DNA of 64,000 nt from Terfezia claveryi (lineage: Eukaryota; Ascomycota; Pezizomycetes; Pezizales; Pezizaceae). Position numbers and translations under genes: made by a program. The DNA lies in the NCBI GenBank assembly GCA_015179025.1, contig WHUX01000118.1, forward strand, positions 62,001 to 126,000. The letters run 5' to 3'. Within the stretch, counting starts at the first letter, position 1. Every line of letters begins with the position of its first letter. The notes beneath the pieces were generated by a model that was given only the letters and a program-made list of their open reading frames with translations, had not been told where the DNA came from and did no database searches. Below, piece by piece: positions 46,201 through 59,565 of the stretch.

Positions 46201-48400
46201 GTTCACAGTACCTATGTAACAAATGATAGAGCAGTACACAAGATTGCCGTACAGATGCATGCCAGGTGCATGCACTCCACTTTGGAAGTTCGAGTCCAAA
46301 GTGCCATACATACTTTGTATAAGGGCCAATGTTCTCGTAGTGTTGACACTTTTGTTTTTCTTCCCTGCATTAAGTGCCGGAGGAAGATGCAAATCAATCT
46401 TCAACGTTTTCGAATTTCTATATTTCTCACGGAGGTGATCTCTACCTTTGGTTTTAGCACAACGAGTAGGTGGGTACCTTGAATGTCATCTGCAAGTCAA
46501 TCACACTTCACTATACCGAGGTAGGGATAGCCTGCCGCTCCAAGGAGAAAAAAACATCTCTGCGAAATTTCGAGCACAGAACAAAACCTACATGAGGGTA
46601 TGTACTCCACTGTACTCACCAATGCAGCTAGCTACAATCCCGCCTTCTGCATGCAGTCATGGGCTATGAGATGCCATGGCCATGGAAGGATGGATGTGAC
46701 ACGCAGCAATAGGAAACAAGAACTCGGGTTACAGGTAGAGAGTATACAATAAAACACCAGGGGAATATCTTTGAGTTTTTAAATTTACTGGCACCCTTGA
46801 CTCGGATGGGGAAAATAGTTTACCTACTGTATAAGACAGGACTTCTCTAGCAGTGAGCCGAGGGTGGGCTACCTAGCGGCTTGTGCCGAAGATTGAGCAC
46901 TGGCCACTTCGCGCCGCCTCCTCATCCGCGGCAATTTCGCTTCAAGTCTTGTATTTTTTATTTCAAATAAAAACAGTGTGCAAGAGCATGAGGATTCAGA
47001 CCTGTGGTTTCTAAACGTTTAAAGAGAAGGGGTGGTTCAGCAGGAGCTTTGGCCTCCCAGCTTTGAGGTTTCCAGTGGGGCTTGACGGTATATGTACATA
47101 TCATTGGTACAACATCTCCTACCTCTGATCACCCCGATCAGCCCCTTGTGCGACTTCTGCCAGTAGTTTAAAACATATAAAACAGGTGAACACTTATCAA
47201 AATCGCTGACGAGGCTAAACCAATGCTGCATATGATTTTCCGGAATCAAGTATCCCGCTTACGAGAGAACTTGTTGGGTATTTGTGAGGTTAGACTCCAT
47301 CTCGTTTGGCAGCTCCACCCCCACATGGTTGAGTCTTCTCCACAAGCCCCCGTTTACTGAATCATTTTCCGTCTGGGTTGGGGATTGATAACCAGACAGC
47401 CCTGTGCGCCAGCTTTACTTCTAGGCACCAGGTGAGACTGGTCTAGAGAACGTAAGTACAGTGGGTATACCGTATGTAGTAGTAGTAGGTATGTAAGTGG
47501 TTACAGAGCTCCGTGGCTGTCTCAACCTTCAACACGCGTCGTCTCCATTTCTTTTTCTGCTGGCCGTAACTCTTCCCCTTGGCATCTTGCCGCGACCGCC
47601 TGTTTTAAACACGGCCCGCTTTACCTGATGAAAGAGCACTTGGGCAGTAGAGTAAGAATCTCTTATCCTCTAGAGCGGGATTCCAGGAGGGTGGGGCTCT
47701 ATTCGTATTCGGCCTCCCCTCCGCTGCACCATATTCCCCTCCCTTTCGCTATCCAACTGATCGATCTTTTCTCGATTAGCCAGCTTGAAACAGAAACTTC
47801 TATTCACTGAAGGGGCCTCTTTCGAATCTGTTGGGGGTCAATCACATTTTTTTTTCCTTTTTTTTTTTCCTCGACCGAATATCGGTCCTAGTCTACAGTG
47901 CCTACTCCGTAGCTAGCCCTTCTTCCCAAGCCACTCTCCTGCGCTGTAAATTGCCGAAGCGGATTGCTGGTGCAGACGAGTTCTACATAGTTCCCGACCT
48001 TCGAAACGGTGCAGGACTGACAGGACGACCTGGTAGCTGCACAAAGCACGGAGCGGCAGCGGCAGCGAACGAAAATTTCACCAGCAGCAAGCAAGCAGTC
48101 GGCGGACGGTGAGTTGACCACATTCTATTGAGGAACAGGGGACGTTCCACATACCCAACCCATACCCATCTCACAACATTCTCGCACACTGGATATCGGA
48201 ACGGAGAGGGTACAGAGGACTGCGAACATCACAGCTCCCCAACTTCTGGTAGAGTGTCTTGATTCACGAGATTAGCACGCAATAGAACGCTTACAGTAGA
48301 GCTGAAGCTGCCAGCTGGCACTCAAAGCTCCCTTTGAAGATCGCTATCCTACCGGACCGGTCATCGGCAACTCCTCCTGCACAACCGAATTGTCTTCGTC
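43230..48400. other. Long gene-poor interval
   Basis: No protein family, RNA gene or element end is recognised. A 9-bp perfect hairpin occurs at 46278-46303 (cactttgga/tccaaagtg). The pyrimidine-rich tract at 47847-47872 and the GC-richer sequence to 48300 could be promoter or leader of the genes that follow; this is conjecture. Confidence 0.35.
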
Positions 48401-48416
48401 TGTTGTCCAATCGTTG

Positions 48417-48969
48417 GTAAGGGTCTTCTCCTGTGGGTCTGTGTGGTTGCTTGCGCATGCTGTGCCGAACACTCCCTTTTGCAAATTCGTACAAACTAAC
48501 ATTCACAGCCAGTGGGGGACGGTTTTGACTTCCTTACTTCTTTACCCAACATCAAATCTCGAGGGCAGTTTGATTAGGAGCCTTTCAGCCATCCATCTAG
48601 CTCAACCTTGAATCTCGGTCCGCTACAGCTACAGATCCGCATTCTAACAGCTTAGGTTCCCTCATCGACTTTGATATCTGGAGTTCGTTGGAATTGGCCG
48701 CTAAGAGGGAGACAGAGCTTTGGGACACACAACTCCAGAGTTTCTATAACTCACATTACAGACAGCAATTACAAATACTCATCGAGGAAGCATTCTCTTG
48801 CCGATTGTTCTGTACCCGGTTATATTTGACGTTGGACGGAGAACCTCATTCTGCGATTCGGTTAGGACAGTTAGAATCCATTCTTCTTCCATACATAACC
48901 ACAACATATGCGAGCGCCAACTCCGATATCGAGGTAGCATTTTTGGGAATACAAAGATTGGAGAAGTAA
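48417..48969 (+). other. Possible exon cluster of an unrecognised gene
   Basis: A well-formed intron candidate spans 48417-48508 (GTAAGG donor, actaac branch-like site, TTCACAG acceptor). Downstream, a frame open from 48601 to a stop at 48967-48969 reads SNSLGSLIDFDIWSSLELAA, KRETELWDTQLQSFYNSHYR and LGQLESILLPYITTTYASAN, which looks like real protein. It could also end at a GTAAGG donor at 48967. Frames directly after the intron do not join cleanly to the 48601 frame, so the first part may be untranslated. It could belong to its own gene or be upstream exons of the 50201-53403 gene; phases do not fit a direct join. Confidence 0.3.
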
Positions 48970-50200
48970 GGTTCCACCCCAATCTACCGTTTATCCTTCA
49001 CTTCGTTATCAGCTAGGTGAGGCTTTTGCGGTCTTGTTTTCATCAAACTACCTATGGATATTTGTACCACTTTTTTGGCCTTGTTCACAACTATTTTGTG
49101 TTTTAAGGTCTTTTCGGCACCTCCGTGAACGAAGGCATCTTTTTTTCTTTTTTTCACGAATGTGTAGGATTTGCTGAGGTGGTGCCATCTACATCTCCAA
49201 CAGCCTTTCTACTGCGAACCTAGAAGCAGTCATTTCATCCGGACCCTCCATTCCTCTTTCAAGTGCAATGCTATTTTTCAGTGAATCTGTGCATTCTTCA
49301 TTATGAGCCAGCCACCAGACGTATTTGTTTAAATTGGTGTTGCTGAGTTGATAAACCTAGACAGATTCCTATTTGCGAGTTTGTTGTCACCACGATCCGA
49401 GTGGCTGCAGCAGGCCCCCTTCAGCGACTCCATAAAACGAGTTGGATGGGGCAACCGCATTGCAGCTCTTTCTTTGCCTATCATCAGCTGTTCGTCTTTT
49501 AGCGTTTTCTTGATTTCAGTTACTATTCTACTGCCGCAATCACATGCCGCAAGCGAGAGACAGAAGTGATCTATAACTGACATTTCATCTATACCGACAG
49601 TCTCCCTATCCTCAACGCAACTTCAGCCTTTGGGGTAGATTCCTTATCTGAGTAAAAGCAGTTGGGCAAACAGCAAAAAGAAAGACACCACACAGAGTAT
49701 GTCAAAAGACTATTCCCAAACAGACAGAACACAGGGCCTGGTACCTCCCAGAAATATTGTGTTGAGGCTGACACGAAAGGGATAAAGGCGTTTATTATAT
49801 CCGGCGGCGTTTGAGATTGACCATTAGCAATTGATATCCGCTTTCCACCCGCGATAGGTCCTCAAGGGCTATCGACATTCAAAAGTGAGTCGGATCTCTT
49901 CGTATTGCCATGGGGGTAAGGGTCGGGAAGGGTGTGGGGGAAACTTTGTCAGAAACACCTCAGAAACCACTGCCCCTGAATGGATCGTGCTTTTAGTGGG
50001 TATTGGCAACCCGACGGAGAATGACTAGTGATGAGGGTGATTGGCAGGGGGATGTGCACGTTGAAGAACGAACGGGGGCTTCTAGCGATGGTCGTTGCTG
50101 ACATGTCGTGCTCCTATACAGCGTTTCCACAACCACCGTCGACTCCATTTTGCTCGATCAACCAGATTGTACACCAGTAACCACGTTGTCGTCATCGCTC

Positions 50201-53200
50201 ATGATAACCTCCACCAAAAACAGTTCTTCGTGTGGTTCCATATCAAAACCTTCCACGAATCCGTCTACAAACCCAGATTCGACAGGAACCCCGGCAGCTG
50301 CCCCAACGACGAACCCCTCAATACCGCTAGGCAGGACCAGAGCCTCTAGTTCATGCACCTATCTTCCAATTCTCCAAGGTCTGTCTGGCCCTGCCTCGCC
50401 AGCTGAAGTGACGAAAGAGATAGCTTTTGGAGGTGTGGTGGACAACAGTGGAAAGTTCTCTCCGAGGATAGTTGAGAGCGAGGGAGGATATTTCGCATTA
50501 CGAAATACTGCTGTCGTAGGTGACAGGGACCGGGAGCCTGCAAGCCCTAGGAGGATTACCTCCACAACATCCTTAGTTGCGGCAGGCACGAGCGGTACGA
50601 TTATCACAAGAGACTGTGGATGGGGGGAAATGGTGACAGGAATTGAGACTGAGGGGGTGGGCACTGTGCATCATCACTATTTCTATCATCACCACAGGAC
50701 CAGCTCCGGAACATACGAGACACCGGAGGAATTGCTTCTCAGAGTTAAGACGAAAGCGTCATCATCTAATCTGTCATTTCACCAGCAGCTACATCAACAA
50801 CCAACAACGCCTATACAGCGCTCACCATCATCATTGTCACTGTCCTTTACACCTACTAGTGCAGCTGCTGTTTCAAACAATACAGTCACATCAACGGTCA
50901 TAGGACCTCCGCCGTCGTCATCTGGGTTGGGTTCTAGCAATATCCCAACATCAACTGCAACGTCATCTGTATCGAAGACAACCGCAAAACCTTCAATACC
51001 ACGCTCAAGTACTAGAACTTCACCAAAGTCATCACTTCGGCTAAGATTACCGCCTCCACCCAAGGTACAGATCGACACTCTTGGCATAGGTGTTCAGCAC
51101 ATCTTATTACCGCACCACCCCTATCATCGCTTTATTCCTAATACACCGGACGGAAGAGCATACGAGAGGCGGAGAGAGAGTGCACCCAGTTTATTAGTAC
51201 CGGGAATTCATCCCAGGGCAGGGGACTGGTTGCTCACACCGCCCGAAGAAGTGGGTGGTATGCTTTGGCACTGCACCCCATCCGACAATATCGACGAGAT
51301 GGCTGATAGACAAGAGGAATTAGAAGGGGACGATGCTAAAAGCGCCAAGTATGCATGTCGACCCGCTACATCGGATGGAACCTTATCCCATAATAGAAAT
51401 GCTGTGTCGAGAAAGGCAAATCTCTCTGCACATGTTGATGTATGCAAAGAGAAGGACGGAAACAAAATTGTCGAAGAAGGCGAGGGTGGAGAGGAGGGTC
51501 AGACAGAAGAGCTTTGGGAGGATGAGGATTGGGGTGTAGGTGAAGAGTGGTTAAAAGGCGCAGCAGAGGTCCTATGTGAGCTTTTGTCCATCCCAACCTA
51601 CCTTCTAGATACATTGCTAATTTTATTTACTTAGTATCCTCTCTTTCCCCTGTTCGGGTAACACAAGAAGCAGTTCGAATTCTCTCATATACTCTACCGT
51701 GTCCATTGCCGACAGCACCAGACCCAGCTTATGTGTCTGTTGGAGCATCAACAACGGCAACGCATCAAGGGAGGCTGCCAGCTTCTGCTAAAGATGCACC
51801 TGGCGTTGCGGCAATGGCTGGACAAGAACTGTCAGCCGCAATCACAGCTCGTTGCAATAGCAAACGCCCTAATGCAGGAATAATACCGATAGGTTCCCGG
51901 GATGGTGTCACGACGACTATTCATACAGTTACCTCAGCCATACAAAGACGATACGGTAAACAAGGCGCCAAAAGGGTTTACATTAACGTTTCTCATGCGA
52001 TACCGCCACATATCCCGCTTAACAGGTTACCATCCATTCCACCGGCTCCCGGATCTCGAAGTGCTGGGGCTGGGGGCAATGGGCTATTTGACAATCCCTT
52101 TGGAGGTTCTGTCTCTAGTGAAGATGGCTGCTACTTTGCCCCTACAGTGTTCAATAGTATCGTGGTTGCTATGGGAGAAACACCGGGTCCAAGACTCCCT
52201 GGACATTTAATGAGTAACCCTATTTTGCCCCCGAATTCATTACATTTTAGCCTTCTAGAACGTTTCATTCCTCCAGGCTCTGCTGCAGACGACGCAGGAA
52301 TGTTTTCTCCAACATCTTCTATCTTAGTGGACCGTCTCGTGGAACTCCATGACAATCGTGGAAGCCTCTTATTTATATATCCAACAAAGACAGGAGCCAA
52401 GCAGTTTGTCAAAAATACTTTAGGTCCGGTTTTGGATCCGCTACTAAGGAAATTAATGGTCTTGCACACATTACCAACGGACCTATTATGGAGGATACGA
52501 AATATGCCTGCTGTTGATTCCATGGCGGACTGGGAGGACCTGAAACTCAGAATGGAAAACCTGGTGGCAGCTTTAAGCCGTGTTACTGATGGAAGTCTCT
52601 CTATTGAAGTAGCTTATGCTTCTACCCAACAGATACGGTTGAACGATGAGAGCTGGAGGGAGTGGTGGAGTCAGCAGGAGCAGATGCGGATCCGGGAAAT
52701 AGTCAAGCACCATTACGCCAGCATCGCCAACATGCTTTCAAGGTCTGAGAGGTCGATACTAATACATGATCACCCTACTACCCCCTCAGTTACTATACAA
52801 AATCTATCCAGTTTCCCCTTTCCACATAATGCGCCAGCAGCGACACCGAAACCAAAACCATCCCCGAAGAAGAACACTAGTTCCAAACCTTTAGGGCAAA
52901 AGAAAGGGGACTCAACGCGGCCAACCTCTATCGAGTTACCGGAGACCCAGATATTCACGCCCACATTTGTCACCCCAATGTCCCCCGAGGCATCTGCCCA
53001 CTACCTGGGTATTCGCAGCCCTAATCTACCCATAAGTCCTAGACCCATCCCAACCACACAAACAACGTCGATTTCTCCATCCTCACATTCATCCTCAGGG
53101 TTTACAATGGGTTATGGGCCTCCTGGTGACCTCGCACGGGAGGTTATCGATGGGGTTCGCGCTCTGGCAATTAGGCCCAGTAGTAAGGGAATGGGAGAAG

Positions 53201-53403
53201 CAGTCATGGCAAGTGCGTTGGCAGGAAGTGGGGGCAATACTGCAGTAGGACAGGGGATGGGCGGTGTTGTAGGTGAGGCGGTTGGTAGGAAAGAGGGGGC
53301 AATGAATCGGGATAGACCGGGCGAGAGTAGCTGGAAGTCTGGAGCGAGGGAGGGAGGGTTGATTGAAGTTGGTGTCTTCGTCCTGCGACGAGTGAGAAGG
53401 TAA
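50201..53403 (+). CDS. Large two-exon protein of unknown function
   Basis: Exon 1 (open from 50108 to 51575) and exon 2 (51635-53403) are joined by a 59-nt intron, GTGAGC...gctaat...TTACTTAG, phase 1, which links the frames exactly; the other nearby donor (51536) runs into a stop. From the first ATG in frame, 50201, the protein is about 1047 residues. The N-terminal ~300 residues are Ser/Thr/Pro-rich and probably disordered. Then come GDWLLTPPEEVGGMLWHC and an acidic stretch. Exon 2 has a compact region (SSILVDRLVELHDNRGSLLF, IYPTKTGAKQFVKNTLGPVL, NDESWREWWSQQEQMRIREI) that looks conserved and globular, then a low-complexity tail. A good acceptor (ctgac...tatacag) ends at 50121, so an upstream exon and an earlier start are possible. 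I recall similar uncharacterised fungal proteins but no named domain. Confidence 0.7.
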
Positions 53404-55660
53404 CAAGATTTTAAACTTTGTGGGCACCGCCAATCAACAATAGACACTAGATAGGCATGATGGGTGATTCCAGGGATCCCATGTCCACCATGCCCTGTCA
53501 AAGGCTGATGCCATATATTACCATCTCTGTCAGGAATATTGTCAACATTACTCGCACGGAATGCCGCAAGCCCAACTTTTCATTTTTGGACTCCCTGGAA
53601 TACCTATCTGGTGGTGATGCACATCCATATACCTTTCAATAATTTCCTGTGTTATACTTGTTATTCATTCCAGCTAATGTTCCTCTGGGTTGAGAAATAT
53701 ATTATTGTTTTTTTATTCAAGAGTTGTCTATGTCTATGTTTTTATTCTATATTTTCTCGGTTCTATGTTTCTGAAGCTGGGTATACGGGGTTTGTCTTAC
53801 CTTTTTGAGTTTTTCTATGGCAACTAGGGAATATATTATCAACATAATTGTCCGTCTACTGCTATTAACATCATCACTATAGCATTACATATCCTTTTCT
53901 TACGATGATGAAATTTCTTAGTTCAATTTTGATTCATTTGCGGTGGTTTGTTGAAGAGCGCCAGGAAGGACCAAACTCTTTTGTGTTTTTGCCTCTGTTC
54001 ACCATGAAAGTCTTGATTCCTTTCTTCACTGTGTTTTGGTTCCTTCCTGGTATGTAAGTACCACCATACATATTCCGCGCGCGCAAGCAGTTTCTTTCAA
54101 ACCAAAATAGACCCTCTCAAATCTGATTTTGCACTGGTATGATTTTTTTCCTGTCATTCTTCCTGGACAACCGCCAAAATGTATGTGTTGCTTTTATTCG
54201 GCGAGCTAAAATACCCTATGAATATTGGTTTGTCCGTCTTCATTTTTGCCGGTGAAGTTGATATGGCTGGGCCTGATGCATCAATGCGTCTGCTTGTGTG
54301 GGGGGACGGAGTGCGCCAGCCGCGCGGTGCGGGGTTGACGATTACGGTAGAGCAGCGCATCCACGCGTTGATCATGCTTATATTATCCATATTTGCTTTT
54401 CGTTCATGCGATGTCCACATGAGGCCAGGCTTGTAATCTTTTTTTTGGTTGTTGATTTGTGGGGTTAGTTTCTTCTAATTATTTTATTGGAGATAAGTTC
54501 GATAAATCTTCTGGCGTGGTGCCTCTGCCACTTAACGCCTAAGAATTTTGTTCAATTCCCTGAATTATATAGTATTTATTAACTGTTGCCTAGGTAGGCA
54601 TTCTCAAAGGCATGATAAATCGGCAGATAACGTCAATATAAGGCTACATACGTGGGGTGTTCTTTTCTGTGTCCTTCCTTACTTTTTCTTTCATACGAAC
54701 CTAGCTTATAACCACAGATCGTGGCCCAAGAGTCAGGGTTTCCGGCTATGGATAGGCCGCTAGGGCTGTATGTGTGTCAATCGATCCCCCCGGGTGATCT
54801 TCAGCCGTAAGTAATTATCAAAGCCCAGTACACTTGTTTTATATACCTTCTAGGATCCCTATTTGTCACAGCATTGAAGGACTGGCCAAGCTATAATCTT
54901 GGGAATATGAATTAAGTGACTGTAACTGATGAATCCATATGGGTAGCTCCCCCAGATCCCCCTGCATGTGAGTTCAAATTGATGGGAAAGTGACAATTCG
55001 ATTCTCAATATCGATATCACGCTGCTGTAGTAACCGAGCCCTATGTATGTACATACCGCAGGCTTCCGGATACCAGCTCCATACATACATACATACAATT
55101 CCCGAAGAAATCATCCAACATCTTCCCGATAACACCCCGCAGATATGGTACAGTCCTGTGATTTGCTCAAACTACCAAAAACCCGCAGCCTCTGAAACTG
55201 AGGCTGGAGAACTGGGGCATGTGTCTACAGCTCCGCATCTAAACACCAGTTTGTGACCTCGTGGGTTTGGGAAAAAATACTCTCAGATCAGAAAGCCTTC
55301 CTTGATCTGCTCTAGGATTCTCAGATGCGCCATCAGTTCTCCGTTCCGCTATCTCGCAATTTTGACAGGGAACCGTAGATATCCGTACCAACCTATCCAG
55401 CGGGAGGAGCTCTGCTCAACTCGATTTTTTTTGACAAAACACCCTAGTTCAAGTTAATATGGAACAATGTGAGCACAGACCAGGAAGCTTGGTAGGTGCA
55501 AGGCAGACTAGGTGCAGGTGGCTTTCTATTTTGGAGATCAGCTGGAAGCGGGTTCATCCACCTGACAACAGGGCCCATCTACATCTGCACAGCTGGAATG
55601 TATACTAGTAGCCATACAACCAATTTAGGCTAGATCCCAGAGGCTAGAGCAGTGTTCTAT
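53404..55660. other. No recognisable gene
   Basis: Begins with the presumed 3' UTR of the gene ending at 53403. Short frames on both strands around 54150-54440 show no motif. A (CATA)n tract of about four units lies at 55080-55096. Confidence 0.4.
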
Positions 55661-55662
55661 GG

Positions 55663-55915
55663 TCATATTCGTTCATTCTCCTGAATAGGGTACCATTCCA
55701 GTCGTAACACGACTTCATAAGACTCTAGGTATTGATCCACTACTGCATTGGCCCGTTCGGTCTGTCGTCGTGGTACGGCGTGACAATCTACTCGGAGCCT
55801 GCATACTCCGTTAAATTTCGGACCAACCCGCGCGGTCTGAGAGTCTGTGAAAATTTCGCGCCCCGGTTTGTATGGCCGACTTCTCCAGAGTCTCCGGCGA
55901 GAATGCCCAAATGAT
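55663..55915 (-). pseudogene. Ty3/gypsy integrase relic
   Basis: Minus-strand frames give NRGAKFSQTL (parallel to DRGxxFxS in integrase cores), then in a second frame HAVPRRQTERANAVVDQYLE (parallel to HPQTDGQTERxNxxLEQYLR). Both are hallmarks of the end of a gypsy integrase core. A frameshift near 55800 separates them. The 155-codon frame continuing to 56255 shows no further match. Fragment only. Confidence 0.65.
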
Positions 55916-56259
55916 GAATTACCGGAATAGGTATACATATGTAACCAATGACTAAAGTTAGAACTACATTTTGATAAGAGCACTCTACTTTATGACTCTG
56001 TGCCCCCACAAAGTCAATATAGGTCAGCTTCACGAAGTGCGGAAGGTAATCTTGAGGGTAAAAAAATGTTCCAGGCTCGTTGGCAAATGAGTCAATAAAC
56101 TGAAGAATGACGCGTGGGAACGAATGCAGGCTTGATTGCGTGATATCATGGATAAAACTAACGAATTGGTCATGTTTACCTAGTGCACTGAGAAATTTAG
56201 GAAGTGTAACGCTGATTCTCAATCGATCACTGCTGAAATGAAAAGATACTCCCACTACA

Positions 56260-57355
56260 CTGCGGGGGACCGAAGACGATATGTATACTTTGTATAGTGA
56301 ATCGAGGATAAGTTTATAATACCTATCAGAGAAGTAAGGTAATTATGCTGAGATTTGCTAATTCGGACTGCAAATTCAGGGGTCATGCATGAGCGGGTAC
56401 ACATGTACTGTACATGTACAACACCGGTTGTCGTTCTCTTTCTTTAGCTCCATCTTGATCTACCTGTACCGTACTGTATTTGATTGGCTTGAAGAGATAG
56501 GTACTGTACATGTCAAATGCAGGGAATTTTTCAAGGAGCATTGCTGCACCTTCGACTGCAGTACAAACGGCGATAAATAATATGATTTTCAACATTACCG
56601 AAGTAGAAGTAGATACCGGTATCTATCTATTATGTGATCACCACCACTTGGTCTTTGTATTACAATGATCTCTAAGAATGGGGATTTAGGCTTAGTATTA
56701 CTGTGCCAGCTCCGATAAAGTAGTGGCAAATCAGATCTATAGATATCATTGAGGTCAGCACAATACCTACACAACACCCTCCAACCGTCAGAATATCTCA
56801 GGATACTATCTTGGTACTGTCAATGCATTAGTATTGGAACGGGAGGGCACGAGATCTAATGGCTCCGGCTAAGGAGTCGTCAAGACTAAGCCCACTTGTA
56901 AACTTCACAATCTCGTTTGTTGTGCTGCCAAGAGTATTTGTAGCTACGAACAGTTTAGGGTAGGCTAGTCTAACAATTTCAATAGCGTCCACGTGGCATG
57001 ACTGGGCAATAATAAGTAGTTTCGGAAAAAAAAAACTTTAGTTGTAGGTGGAGCTTTAAACCTTTATATATGTTACGGACCCCCCCGTAAAATGAAAAGG
57101 GGAAGAGGGAGTGTTTGTGCTTCTAGGTACCCTTGTGCTTCTAGGTACCCTTGTGATTGAATTCATCATCTGTGTTTGAGTATTATACTCCCTTCCTAGA
57201 GTTTTATTGATATATGAGATGGACTAGCATTTGAATCTGTTGGGAAATAACAATTGTGGGAGGGGGTATATATATGTACATTGTTGAACATATATGTGCC
57301 TATGCTCATAGCCCACCTCGTCATTAAGTCTATCTGCCTAGTTATAGCCTATGTT
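56260..57355. other. No recognisable gene
   Basis: AT-rich sequence with short frames only. A direct repeat of the 19-mer gtgcttctaggtacccttg stands back to back at 57116-57134 and 57135-57153. Confidence 0.4.
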
Positions 57356-57359
57356 CACC

Positions 57360-57610
57360 GTTTCTTTTTTTCTTTTCTTTTCTTTTTTTTTTTTTAAAAG
57401 AATACTCAGTGCTCATATTCTGTCCCAGCAGGGGAGGGGGACTATGATGAGCCACCGGGAAACCCCGGGGGAATTCAGGACAGGACAAGTTAATCGGAGC
57501 GCAAAATTTCAAATAACTCAAAGATAGAAAGAAAACTTCCATGCAGTCATTAACCGGCTGTTGCCAGATGACCCCGAAAGACTAAACAGCCCTCACCCGG
57601 TACGTATTCA
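57360..57610 (-). mobile_element. LINE 3'-end fragment
   Basis: Starts on the plus strand with a long T/C-rich tail, then actcagtgctcatattctgt, a CCGGGAAACCCCGGG-bearing stretch and gaattcaggacaggacaagt. It continues into gtcattaaccggctgttgcc (57549) and gatgaccccgaaagact, the same 3'-UTR order as 24662-24800 and 4485-4530. It contains the longest stretch of this LINE 3' UTR with the tail attached. Confidence 0.7.
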
Positions 57611-58023
57611 TTGCAATATCATCTCCCTGACCCCCGGAGGAGATAGGTGAACGTAGCTCTTTTCCCCGATGATCCTGGTGCAGAGTGACCAGTGTTATAG
57701 TACTTTTGTACCTATTGAGGATCCTCGCTCACTTCTAGGTGCACAGACTGTGCTACTTATAACCCCTTCTGGCGCATTTCTGTCTCTGCCATTGCTTATC
57801 CCAGTTGCATTTCGCCCCAACTACAACCATTCCGTGAGCATACAATAACCTCACGAGTTGCCACTTTGAATGAATCTTCATGTGAAAGTGAACTCATGTA
57901 TATATAGTCGCTGTATTTCCCTACTAGTTCTCCACTTTATTAGATCACTTCCTACAGTCCGCTCAATACAACGAGTCTCTATATTTCTCTGCTCTTGGGC
58001 ATATCCAGTGTGAAGTTGGCCTA

Positions 58024-58434
58024 TTAAATCCTGCTATGCCATCTCGCCTCATTCTCTTCGAATAAGTTATGAGCTCGGTAATGCGGAGCTCTGAACCGGA
58101 AACACTCAACATGAGGGGTTGCACAAACAATAATATCACAAAACGGGGTCTCAAGCCAGGCCGGCCCATCTAGAGGTCTATCATCTTCCTCTGCATCCTC
58201 ATCCAATTCAGATACTATCCTCCTAAGGGCTACAAGCCAGAACGTGTGACCTTGATAACAGAGCGGTTCTCGAAGGCCCGCCAAAATTTTGAAGATTGGT
58301 CTGGCCAACTTATTATAATGGTTATCCACGCCATGGGAGAAACAAGAATTGTCACCAACCAATCGAAAACCCAGCTCTAAGGTCAATTCATATAATCTCA
58401 TTACTTGTTCTAAGTGACCGAGGCAAGATGGCAC
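58024..58434 (-). CDS. Hypothetical protein, 136 residues
   Basis: I do not recognise this ORF. It reads MPSCLGHLEQVMRLYELTLE, ends FEENEARWHSRI, and has a balanced, protein-like composition with an acidic patch (SELDEDAEEDDRPLDGP) near residue 90. No signal peptide, membrane segment or domain is apparent. No intron is needed. It stands alone, 1.1 kb from ANK4 on the same strand. It could be a fragment of a larger decayed gene. Confidence 0.35.
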   Translation of the reverse strand: MPSCLGHLEQVMRLYELTLELGFRLVGDNSCFSHGVDNHYNKLARPIFKILAGLREPLCYQGHTFWLVALRRIVSELDEDAEEDDRPLDGPAWLETPFCDIIVCATPHVECFRFRAPHYRAHNLFEENEARWHSRI

Positions 58435-59565
58435 AGTGAAGCCGGTTAGGGAGTCTTCACACTAGATAAGCACCAAGAGCAGAGAAATATAGAAGGGACT
58501 GTATGAATTGATCTGAATGAACTAATGAAGTGGAGGGGCTAGATAGGGAAGAAATACAGCGTAATATACTAGAGTTCACCCTCACATGGAGACTCACGGC
58601 AGCAAACGTTGAGCTTACCATATAGAACTAGGCGAATATATTCAATTGACGTGAACATGTGCTTGCACGCACGTTACACACAAATATGGGATGTCTTCAA
58701 GATGCTTTATATTCCCACAATTCCCCACACTGTTTCATAAGGCATTTCCCCAGAGTGGCCATGCCTTTGAATTCTGCTCCATCCTAGGATGTAAATGTGT
58801 GATTGATCAGTTTATAAAGCTACTTTGAAAACCGGATGACAAGGAGGAGACGAGTGATAAATCAGAGATGTAAGAAGTATGCATTACCCCCTTTAGGAGA
58901 GTACCAAAGTTGGGGGACTCGGTTGTATTATGAATTCCTCGGCACTGATGATGTTGATTGAGGGTAACCCACATAAAACTCCCGCCACCGAAAAGCTTGT
59001 TTATAATCACCGACGGCGAATGTCAAGTACTTGCTCTATTAATGCATTTTAGCCTTTGGAGAATCCTAATAGGGGTATATAAAGCTAAGCTGGGCGCTGA
59101 TTGACATATATTATATTGCTTTGGCTATCTTAGCGCCTAGTTCGTTGGTTATCAATGATGTAATTGTTATTTAAACACTGCGCGCCTCCGAAGTGGAAAT
59201 CTGCGCTCCTACGCCGTAAACCCTAACTTCTTGATATAGTTCCCCTCCCCTCCCCTTCTCCCTCTTGAATATCCCTATCTATCTCCTCCTAAAGTAATAA
59301 TAAATGGGAACTTGACTGATACGTACACTATTACATCCGGGATAATTACAACTGGAGGAATTTAGATTTCCACCTGGTGACAAATACAAAGAACAGTGGA
59401 TGGAATCCTAACGAAGGCTGCCAATTGCAAAACAGTGCAAGTAGGTTAAAAGAAAGAAAATGAGATTTTTCGCTCAAACCAAAGAACAAAAACGACAAAA
59501 CCTCCGAAGGAATACTGAGCTGATGGCTAAGGGTATGGTTGAGACTAGTATGCACTATGCTATCT

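Noticed and set aside
46278..46303. Perfect 9-bp hairpin as a possible terminator or tRNA arm
   Set aside because: No gene ends nearby and there is no T-run; one short hairpin in this much sequence is expected by chance.
55788..56255. 155-codon minus-strand frame as an intact gene
   Set aside because: Its C-terminal part overlaps the frameshifted gypsy integrase relic and the rest has no match, so it is more likely a partly open relic.
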